Of a stretch of 64,000 nucleotides of DNA, positions 23,453 through 32,090 are shown piece after piece. The stretch comes from Paramacrobiotus metropolitanus (lineage: Eukaryota > Tardigrada > Eutardigrada > Parachela > Macrobiotidae): the NCBI RefSeq assembly GCF_019649055.1, contig NW_026570262.1, forward strand, positions 186,001-250,000. Direction: 5' to 3'. A program made the translations under genes and the position numbers. Each line of letters opens with the position of its first letter. Position 1 is the first letter of the stretch. Below the pieces are notes generated by a model, which had not been told where the DNA came from, did no database searches, and saw nothing but the letters and a program-made list of their open reading frames with translations.

Positions 23453-23833
23453 CTAAATACTAATTACTACCGTACCGTCCGTGACGTAGACGTCGATCTT
23501 GCCGGCTTCCAGCATACATCTTACAGTGGCGTGCTTATCCGTAGAGCAGTCCGCTACACCACATACCGTCCAGTCGACAGTATACTGTCCTTCACCCGGG
23601 TTCGCCAACTGCGTACAGAGCCAAAACACAAACGCCGGCTGCACAAGCCGCACGCGGATGCCTTTAATCGGCTGACCAAATCGCAGACACTCCAACGGGA
23701 CACGAGCGACAACCGGTTGGAACTGCTCCAGACTGATACCCTCTGGACCAATGGGAATAATATCAGATCCTTCGTAAAATTTTGGGTCAATGTAGTCTGG
23801 CCATACAGACGGCATGGTCCCGACTGGCGGAAG
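23453..23833 (-). pseudogene. In-frame extension beyond JmjC stop codon
   Basis: Directly after the TAA that ends the JmjC reading frame (23,834-23,836), the same frame stays open for about 125 codons. It reads MPSVWPDYIDPKFYEGSDII and on to FVFWLCTQLANPGEGQYTVD before the next stop. The composition looks protein-like. I do not recognise a domain; it may be a tail domain of the JmjC protein cut off by one nonsense mutation, a separate gene starting at that ATG (23,815), or a readthrough extension. A 14-base GT-AG stretch at the junction would not preserve the frame and is too short for an intron. Confidence 0.45.
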
Positions 23834-26340
23834 TTACCCGCCATGTTCCGCCTCCATCGTTTTCAGGTACGCGATCATCCGGCGACCAGTATAGTGGCTC
23901 TCTATTCCATGTGATCGTGCTTTTCGATGTCGTTTGACGTCTTTCTCGGCCTTCCTGGTGTCATCTAAATCATGCGGGCACTGCTCATAAATGCCGGTAA
24001 ACAACACCATCTTCGGCACCATATGAATATCGGCGAAGTTTATCGCCATGCAAACATTGCCACCCGCTTGGAATACATAATGTACAACATTTGAAGAAAC
24101 CATCATAATCTCTCCAGGCCCCTGGCTAGCCCAGAGTAACGCAATATCCTGATCTAGTAGTTTATCGGGATCGGTAGGGATAGCCATCCGATGATAATGG
24201 CCAGTAATAAGTTGGTTACAAGGTACGTCATCATCTTTCGGCTGATCATCTTTCGATTGTCGACTGTCAGTTTTCGACTTAGAGGCTGAAGAAATTAGCC
24301 CCTTAACGTACCAGCCTATTAAATAGAAACAATTTCGAAACATTATTAGTATAATATATAAATCTATAGACGTTGTACGATATGTGCCTCACCGGAAACA
24401 ACCTTTTCCACTTTGGATTGATCGTGAGCGTACATGGCGATCCACCACTTGGGTTCATCTGCCTGCAATACAATGTTGTAGGATCCAAATCTGAAATCCT
24501 CCGTATGGCAACCGGTAGCGCTGCGCGCTGTACTGTGGTACACTCCCCAGGTAGTGATCCCATCCATATCCTCATCATAACCGTCCACTCTACTTGATTC
24601 CTTGAAAATACACGGGATAGGAAACGGTTTTACCTGCAATTAATATGTGAAATAAACAGGCATGTACATATTATTCTGATTACGACTGCAGAAATTTCAA
24701 TAGATTTAACTTAACCAAAATGTGGTCAGACAAAACAGTTACGTGCGACTAGATTGTCATTTGCGTGAGCGTTTACGTTAACAGCGTTGGCTACTGGTAA
24801 TTGAAGCGCGACCGACAGCCTATTGGACATAGTAAGACAGCACATCTATCGGCAGTTGAATATTAGATTAAATGGTATACCGGTTACAAGATGCACATTC
24901 CGTGCGTACGCTGTGTTTATGCACGAATTTGTTCGCATGTCCCGCTAAAATTTGAAATTAAACCTTATAGAAGAACCGGCAATGGTATACTGCTCCAGCG
25001 AGGGTGCTATTGTGAATGTTTCACAGATTACCAACAATCCCTGCATCACTTGCAAATGCGAGGTAAGTGAACTGGCATAACTGGCATAATTAATACTGAA
25101 GGATTTCACTGTAGATGGTACATATTCCGATTACATATCCCTAGTAAAAACGTAAATTTTTTATTACAGACTGCACATATGTACTTACGCAAATGCTCCC
25201 TGCTACCAAAATTTATTTGTATAAGATCTAGCAGAAGAACTTTAAAAATTTTTCATATTCAACGGCAGTTGGCTAACTTGGCTGAAATATTTTCTACTAT
25301 AAATAAACACGGTTTAATTTAGCTACTGATACGATGAAAGTATTAACGTTAATGCAATAAAGACAAATGAGTGGACTTTGGCCTGCGTAAAACTTGTAAG
25401 TAGCTAAACAAACAGGACAAATGCAGTCGGGCGACGCACTGATCCGTAATCAAATTATTGCCGTAATTAAATTATTACGAAACTGTAATAACTCATTTCT
25501 AAATAATTGGTAACGATTATGTCGAAATCGAAGGAAGCAAGTAGTGTAATTTCCTCTGTCAGCGATACTAAACAGTCAGCTTGGAGGTTGTCAATTAAAC
25601 CGTAGAGCAAATGGAGCTTATAAATGTTAAGGGACAACACGTATCCTTACCATGGGAATGGAATCGACGCCGTTGTGCCCGTAAATAAAGGGCAAATCCC
25701 CTTTCTCCGCAACACGCATCAGATCCAGACATTGGACCATCTCAGCCGGCGCACTAGCCCGAAAGGCCGAGTTTTCCCTGCTCTCCGCATCAGCCTTCCT
25801 CTCCGTATGAGAACCAGTCTTCAGTTTAGCGTACAGATCGTCCTGACTCTTCACAACATCTGCCCAAGGTTTGTTCGGGTCCAGCCTCTTGATCTTGGAA
25901 TTCAACATTACTCTTAATCCGTTCGGCTCTTTTTTGTCTTTTAGCACACGTTCACTATACACAAATTTGCCACTTTGTTGGTATTTTATAAAGGCAGGAT
26001 CACTGTAGATCTCCTCGTGGGTGAACCGCAGTTTGGGACCGTCGTCACCCACAATAACAACCTGTTTGGATTGAATACGGTAAAACAACTGAACAGAGTC
26101 CGACAGCGTAAACCTTATTCTGTGTTACAGTCACACAAACAGGTAAATCAAATTACTCGTAATTAAACATACCTTGGTGAAAACTGAGTCGATCCCCGCT
26201 CTCTGGTGCAGCTGCCACTCATCGTAGAAGATTTGCATGAGTGAGCGCCCGGGGTCCGCAGAATCTAGTTTCCGGTGAATAACACGACATTCCCGAACTC
26301 CCGAATGGTACGCTAATCCGTCTGGTTCTCCTGAATCCAT
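23834..26340 (-). CDS. JmjC-domain protein, KDM4-like
   Basis: Four exons join in phase: 26,340-26,173, 26,088-25,651, 24,633-24,393 and 24,315-23,834, giving 442 residues. The core GCHTEDF with SYNIVLQADEPKWW resembles the JmjC pattern H-T-E-D followed by S-x-N-x-L-x-x-x-x-P-K-x-W, best matching KDM4-type demethylases. A later VVHYVFQAGGNVCMAINF supplies the distal His, so the Fe(II) triad (His, Glu, His) appears complete. JmjC enzymes are nuclear 2-oxoglutarate dioxygenases, often histone lysine demethylases. No JmjN, PHD or Tudor domain is visible, and the linker between the two halves is Lys/Asp-rich and unusual. The start is the ATG in exon 1. It lies in a block of foreign gene fragments, so it may be a diverged duplicate. 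The same frame continues past the stop. Confidence 0.6.
24971..25062 (+). pseudogene. Orphan VWC-type exon, BMPER/crossveinless-2-like
   Basis: A short open exon between a tatag acceptor and a perfect gtaagt donor encodes AMVYCSSEGAIVNVSQITNN followed by PCITCKCE. The pattern C-x-x-E-G, then N-P-C-x-x-C-x-C, is that of the first von Willebrand factor type C repeat of BMPER/crossveinless-2 proteins. No partner exon with the second half of the domain was found on either side. It lies within intron 2 of the JmjC gene on the opposite strand, so it is most likely a stranded duplicated exon. Confidence 0.5.
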
Positions 26341-26746
26341 AATCGTTATCAATCAAGAACGCAGATAAACCGTCACGGCACGTAACGAACTAACGGCGAA
26401 ACCAACTGCAAGTACAACTTTTATTAATCATCACGCCGTTGCAGAGAGTAATGGTGATTTCCAATAATTTAAACGAAAATAACAGTACAGTTTACTTAGT
26501 CAAACGTCTACGACGGAGAAATCTATAGTATATGAAACTGCGTGTAAAACGGGCAACGGCAACATTCGTGTCGATTTCTAATTCTGTCCACGTAACTGTC
26601 CACATGGCGCATGTACCTTGTGTCACACAATTAAAAGCTGCTTTTAAGCGCGGCAGCCACCATATACGGCAGCGACAGCAGTCCATGCCTGTAATTCGCA
26701 AGTTACACTTTAGGATATTTGAGTCGCTACGTACTCGTTAGACGTC

Positions 26747-27137
26747 AGGAGTCGAATCCACTGGATGGATCTCGCTAGAAACTTTTACATTACCGAAGAC
26801 GATGTGAGGAGCGACTGCGATTGGACGCATGCCTTAGTAAAGTACGGAACTGAAGCCCGGCGTAACGGTGGAGATCTTCAAGCATGATTTGTCGCAGGAT
26901 ACCGTTGAAGACCTACTAAAGCACTTCAGCTGTGTGATCGCCACTGAGACTCCCTTATCGCTGTGGATCGCTATCAATGAATCACTACGTGTGAACGGGA
27001 GTAAACACATCCCGTTTATTAGTGTGGGTGCGTGTGGCATTTTCGCCGGAGTGTCCTGTGATTTCGGTGAGGAATTCAAGGTGTATGATCCGCAAACCGA
27101 AGAAGGCAGGGACTTACTCATTTCTTCGTTTACACCA
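26747..27137 (+). pseudogene. E1 ubiquitin-activating enzyme (UBA1-like) fragment
   Basis: Two overlapping frames together resemble one exon of an E1 enzyme. The first reads WMDLARNFYITEDDVRSDCD; after a one-base shift near 26,840-26,850 the second reads LKPGVTVEIFKHDLSQDTVE through CGIFAGVSCDFGEEFKVYDP. This follows the UBA1 order Q-W-x-D-L-x-x-x-F-x-x-x-E-D-V, then N-P-x-V-x-V, then G-x-F-x-x-x-x-C-D-F-G-E-E-F in the inactive adenylation domain. It ends SSFTP at a gtaagt donor. With a frameshift and no other E1 exons nearby, it is a fragment rather than a gene. E1 normally activates ubiquitin with ATP. Confidence 0.65.
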
Positions 27138-27520
27138 GTAAGTCTGGCAGGAAATGCTTAATAAATAGTCTTTACATCTTTTAAGCTGCCAGAATTGTTT
27201 ATAATTTATCGGTGTTATTTTATCAGTTACTCATAAATTGAGCCGTCAATAAAATATGGGTGCATTTTTTATGGCACTTCTGCATTCATGAAAAAATGCT
27301 ATTTCCCAGTTAATTTTGCTTTTGGGTAAAGTCGCAGAAATGCCAGTACAGTACAGTAATAATTAACGTGTTTTTCCATTTGACGTGCTGCGATTTTCGC
27401 ATTCTATGAATAATCAGCATTCTATACTACTTGCTTCTCTAGAGTTTGTACTTCCGGTGCTATCATACGGGCATTGCTTAGCAACAATTGCGGGATATCA
27501 ATAGGGTCCATTTTTTGCAG

Positions 27521-28973
27521 GTATCAGCTGGCTGATTCGTTTCTAACCGTAAAGCTATCCGAAGATGCAGTCCACTACAAACTCTACGAGCAGTCGAAGC
27601 CGCCTTCCGGACGGACTCCCACTAATGAGGGCGATGTGTTTATCTTCAGCGAAGGATCCGTGGTCTTCTGGAATGTGAAGAAGGACGATGCGGCCTCTTT
27701 TTTAAAAGTGCTCCAGCAGTACGCCGTTAAACCGTATTCACGTATGTTAAACAGCGACAGCCGATAAGGCGATTGCTTTATCTTATCGTGTTGAATATTA
27801 TGCCAACCTTACTATGGAAATTCAAGGGAATTCCGTATTAACGGCTCTCGCTCGCCGTTAATAACGTATTTTATGTTTTTTTTTCGCTTTTGTGAAGTGT
27901 TTATCTGTTTTTTTTTATCTGTTTACATTATCTGTTTTTTTATCTTTGTTTTTTATCTGTTTACAGAGTCTATTGTCCAGGATGAAGCGGAATTTCTGGA
28001 CTACTGTTTTACGGATGGCCCTGGTGACGAGTACCGTGGTCGACCAGGAGTCCCGTCGGCAGCAGACGCTGCCAAACTGTCATCCGACGGCCATATTCTG
28101 CTGCGGAAATCCATGGAGGTTGCCCATCCCCAGTTGCTCAGTCTGATCAAATACGCCTTTTCCGACGCCACTGTGCTTTCTGGTGCGTAGCGTAAGTGTT
28201 ATTTATTGTGTTCGCAGTTATTTGGTAAAGCGTTCACAATTCTTTATGTTTATCGTTCTCACGACTACCATTTTCGATTTCTCAGTTGAAAATGTTTTTA
28301 AACTATTAAATTATTTAATTTTTTTTGCAGTTAAGTTGGCTGTTTATGAGGCTATGCTGCAAGAATACGTGGGATCCATCGAAAACGTCGCTGAGGTGAG
28401 CACAATAATAGATTCAAAATTATTGTACTTTCTGTATTCCATTCATAATTATCGCGGCTATTACTGCACACTACTGCCACTACTGCTTCAAAATAGAATC
28501 GTAATTACTGCTTCGTAATAAATTTGTGCATTGTAGAAATTAGTATGATTCTCATATTGTTGTGACTTGTACGTGGTCACGTCAACAGGACATCAAAACA
28601 AACGGACGTGATTAGCTTGTCGAAAGATCAAGTGCTGCGTAAAACAGGGGAGCTGTTCTTCCTCCGGCACTCCATTAATCTGGGCTCGAATATGCTGGAT
28701 CCACCTGATTTCTACTGGGATCGTGAAGATTTGGAAGCTGAAGATTTGGAAGCACTGTACCGTGCCATGTGCACGTATCTTAACATCGGTCGGCGTACAC
28801 GCATTTTCAACGAAAAACTTAACCACTGTTATTCTTTGGTAGAGCTGTTGCGTGACCATCTGAACAACCAGCACCATGTTCGATTAGAGCTGATGATTAT
28901 TGCGCTCATTTGCGTGGAAGTGTTCTTTGAATTCTTGCATTATGCCGAGAAGTACATGAGCACGGCTCCGTGA
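27521..28973 (+). pseudogene. RMND1: RMND1-like (DUF155) gene, 5' incomplete
   Basis: Four exons are recognisable: 27,521-27,741, 27,967-28,182, 28,331-28,395 and 28,589-28,973. They carry the DUF155 signatures EGSVVFWNV, VKLAVYEAMLQEYVGSIENV, TGELFFLRHSINLG, PPDFYWDRE, FNEKLNHCYSLVELLRDHL and a C-terminal hydrophobic segment RLELMIIALICVEVFFEFL that should be the membrane anchor. RMND1 is a mitochondrial inner-membrane protein needed for mitochondrial translation. The N-terminus with the targeting peptide is absent; an E1 fragment stands there instead. Exon 4 needs a one-base shift before VISLSKDQVL (28,608), because the straight frame from the acceptor meets TAG. A 15-bp tandem duplication gives EDLEAEDLEALY. 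An AATAAA lies at about 29,034. A defective or incompletely resolved copy is likelier than a normal gene. Confidence 0.72.
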
Positions 28974-29352
28974 TTTTGTATATTTTTTACGAGTCAGTGT
29001 TTTCTTAGTTTTTTATCGTTTTATTGTGATCTTGAATAAAGCAGACTTGACAGATTAAAATCAGGGAATGTATTTACCACATCCAACAGTTGAACTAAGG
29101 TCAATAAAAATGGAAAACATTGGGCTGTCACCGAGGTACGCGCAATACAAAGCGGCGTCTGGGCTCCGTTAAGAGAATAATATTATATAAAATCAAGGAG
29201 TATCACGACAACACACTGGTTCGCACTGCGCACGGATCGATCGAAAATAATTACATAAAACACAAAAAAACTTCAATATTTAGGTTTCACATTATTCGAA
29301 TTTCAAAGGTCGCTTAAATATTATCGTCCCGTGAAAGGGTGTGCTGCACTTA
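28974..29352. other. Downstream flank of RMND1-like gene
   Basis: It contains a likely polyadenylation signal (ttgaataaag, about 29,032) shortly after the RMND1 stop codon. The rest, to the next open stretch, shows no recognisable element. Confidence 0.4.
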
Positions 29353-29662
29353 ACCGCCCTGCTTCAGCTGCAATCGGTCATCTGCCACCGCCGCATACGG
29401 TGAGTACAAAGCAGTCCGTCTGCCAAAGCCTCTGAATCCGAAGGACCCCATGGTGGTCATCGCGAAAAAGCTGACCATTCTTTGCGAGCACCTTGTATTG
29501 CGGAACCGCTTTGAAGAACTCTTTATCCACCCGTCGATCCGTGATCTACCGCATGCGATCGCCCAGAAATTGATTCAGCTCCAGATCAAGAACGGACTGA
29601 CCTTCCTGGAAAAGGCCATGACCGCATGGGCGATCATGTACCGTAACACCCACTGTACCTAG
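29353..29662 (+). CDS. Unrecognised coding stretch, ends in stop
   Basis: A frame open from just after a TAA to a TAG contains AYGEYKAVRLPKPLNPKDPM, then VVIAKKLTILCEHLVLRNRF, EELFIHPSIRDLPHAIAQKL and ends MYRNTHCT. Codon use and the amphipathic, mostly helical look are protein-like. The track of sense codons also exists just upstream in another phase (LHLTALLQLQSVICHRR), so an intron or frameshift may separate two parts. I do not recognise the family. It follows RMND1 by about 0.4 kb on the same strand and could be a terminal exon of another displaced gene. Confidence 0.4.
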
Positions 29663-30164
29663 GTCATCCACTGTTTTTTCTGTTTTAACTTTACTTCATT
29701 GATGTGCACACCGATCTGAACGCACTGTGATGATCCTCTTTAGTTTGTTAATTATATGAATTATGATAGCGCTTCTATTCACGTGTGTATGCATGCGGTA
29801 TGCATACTTCTATTATTAGTGTCGTTATTGTGCAGTTTGTAATGACCGATAACCGAAACTGAGTGTAACGCTTTTTTTGGATGAAAACCTAGTATTTTGC
29901 ACAGTAACTCCGAACACTGTTGTGATGTTACTAAAAAGGAAATACACAAGAAACCGAAAGTATACAATTATACAGTGCGACCTGTGTCTTTAAATTATGT
30001 GAATACGGAACACACATTTTTATTATTCAACAGGCAGCATTCACGCAATTGCATTATGTCACATGCAACTGGCATCTAGTCGAACACGAACGGCTGAATT
30101 TCACATGGCTACAGTACCATACGGACTGGTGCATGGTGCACTCAATTGCGTGTTTTTTTAGTGT

Positions 30165-30512
30165 CCAACACCAAAAAATTCTGGTGTCCAACACCAAAAA
30201 ATTAAGAAACAAAAAACCAAAAAAATATGCAATTGAAAACACCAAAAAATTCTGGTGTCCAACACCAAAAAATTAAGAAACACAAGCACCAAAAAATTCT
30301 GGTGTCCAACACCAAAAAATTTTGGTGTCCAACACCAAAAAATTCTGGTGTCCGACACCAAAAAATTCTGGTGTCCAACACCAAAAAATTAAGAAACACA
30401 AACACCAAAAAAGTCTGGTGTCCAACACCAAAAAATCTGCAATTGAAAACACCAAAAAATTTTGGTGTCCAACACCAAAAAATGTTGGTGTCCGACACCA
30501 AAAAATTCTGTT
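30165..30512. repeat. Palindromic minisatellite
   Basis: About a dozen copies of a roughly 23-bp unit built on TGGTGTCCAACACCA, itself a near-perfect palindrome (TGGTGT/ACACCA around CCA or CGA), are separated by aaaaaattct. Two other modules recur between them, attaagaaacacaa and ctgcaattgaaaac, giving a higher-order pattern. Because each unit is symmetric, frames stay open on both strands and spell FWCWTPEFFGVGHQ-type repeats; these are not genes. Confidence 0.9.
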
Positions 30513-30574
30513 AAGAAACGTAAAACATACAACCAAAGCAATACAAACAATACTTTACGAAACATGAAAATTGA

Positions 30575-30682
30575 AAAAGGGACACAGTGGGAGAAACAGT
30601 GGGAGAAACAATGGGAGAAACAATAAAAGAAACAATGGAAGAAACAATAAAAGAAACAATGGAAGAAACACAGCAGTCATAA
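30575..30682. repeat. 12-bp tandem repeat
   Basis: About eight copies of a gaaacaatggga / gaaacaataaaa unit lie 70 bp after the palindromic minisatellite. The array is degenerate towards its right end. Confidence 0.8.
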
Positions 30683-30719
30683 TCAGTAGAAACATAGGAA
30701 TAACCGCCACAACGGGACC

Positions 30720-31055
30720 GTTTGTATAGTCGGCGCCGATCGTCAGCGCTGTCGGATCTCTCGTCCTCGGACAACGATCGTGAATTAGCCAATACTGGCA
30801 ACTGGTATTTAGACAAACGTTCAGACTTCAATCGGCGCTTCCCAATGAGGGATACTTTCCGTTCCGGACCAAGGAGGCGACCGCAGAGAGTTAAGGCAGC
30901 GGAGGAAGAGCAGTTTGAGCCGGGTTATGGACCGGTGTCTCGCTTGAGGCAGTGGCTGTACGAGACCTCCAAATTGGCTGGTAGTTCTCATGGTAGCGGT
31001 AATACAACAGTGGCTGGAAGCGATACCGCAGCCAGTAGTGAACACAAACGCGAAA
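30720..31055 (+). CDS. Unrecognised Ser/Arg-rich coding stretch
   Basis: An open frame reads SRRRSSALSDLSSSDNDREL, NWYLDKRSDFNRRFPMRDTF, RSGPRRRPQRVKAAEEEQFE and GYGPVSRLRQWLYETSKLAG. It ends at a plausible gtatgt donor at 31,056. It could begin at the tatag acceptor near 30,728. The composition is that of a disordered, basic protein segment. I do not recognise it. As there is no partner exon before the AGL exon-11 fragment at 31,200, it looks like another isolated exon in this patchwork block. Confidence 0.4.
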
Positions 31056-31199
31056 GTATGTCTGCACATACGCGTCGCATATTGGCTTTAGTATTTGCAA
31101 TCAGGCAATACATTCATATACAATTTTTTAAAGAAAAATGAATAGAAGACAAATGTAATGCCACGTACAGGTCAGAAAAACACAAACCCAGTAAAAAAC

Positions 31200-31246
31200 C
31201 ATACTGACCGCGGCCGCCGACGGCAACACATCGGCCAGTACGAGTG
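31200..31246 (-). pseudogene. AGL copy 2, exon 11 remnant
   Basis: The sequence ccgccgacggcaacacatcg followed by gccag matches intact exon 11 (40,185-40,224). The preceding acaaacccagtaaaaaacc matches the adjacent intron (40,072-40,092). This is the continuation expected after copy-2 intron-11 sequence stops at about 23,440. It indicates that the 23.45-31.15-kb block separates two parts of one old AGL copy. No exons 10 to 1 follow. Confidence 0.65.
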
Positions 31247-32090
31247 CTTCTAAATGACTGCAACAAAATTAAATTCAGCTAAAACTGGCCGGTCAGAATA
31301 AATTCAAAACTCCTGTAAAGATAGATTTCCGAAAATCTAAATTTCGTTGCTCCAAATCATGAATGGAGCAACGTAAAATACCTCGTACTTCCGTAAAGTG
31401 GCTGGCAACATCGTTTAATACGTAATAAGATTATCGCCCTGGTTTCAAATAATAATACAGCACATAAATCCAAAGTTATACGTTAGAAATGTGATAAAAC
31501 AATTTTTTTTGGCAGTGAGGCACAAATTTAGAAACAATCGGTGTACTAGAACCATTTGGTAAAACGAAGCAACATTGACCGACATGCCTCCCCAACATTA
31601 AGCAGCGGTGAGTTAACTTCAGTTTCAGTGAAATGTAACTCATATGGAAGGTGCTTGCAGTTTTCGTAAAATCTTTATACCCAAGACATTGTAAGATTAT
31701 AATATCTGAAGCGTAAAATAAATACTTCATTTACAGCAGTAAAAACTGTTGTGTTTTTGATAGTTTTTTCGACACTTAGCATAATCAGAATTTATTCCGC
31801 AGTTTGTGGCGCGAACACCTCGCCGAAATCGCAGCACAACAAACAAGTGACCTTCCCATACGCAAACCAGTATCCACCACAAAGTTATCAATCACTTGAT
31901 TAAAGCGACGATAACAAACTTTGAAAATTGCAAACCTTGAAAAGACAAGAAGCACAAATTCATAACACACGAATAAATTAAACCCAAGCACCGTTAAATC
32001 GAAGAAATCTCTAGTTTATCGAGAAAGCATGCGAGTATCGCCTGAACAGGGAGCAGCAACACGGGGGATAAATCACACGAATAAAACATT

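Noticed and set aside
23814-23836. A 14-base GT-AG mini-intron joining the JmjC frame to the downstream frame
   Set aside because: Removing it changes the phase, and the length is far below any plausible spliceosomal intron; the downstream frame is already in phase through the stop codon.
30165-30512. CRISPR-like array of regular repeats
   Set aside because: The spacers are themselves repeated modules, the setting is a spliced eukaryotic genome and there are no cas genes.
30158-30536. FWCWTPEFFGVGHQ repeat proteins on both strands
   Set aside because: They arise from the palindromic minisatellite unit and have no start context or exon structure.
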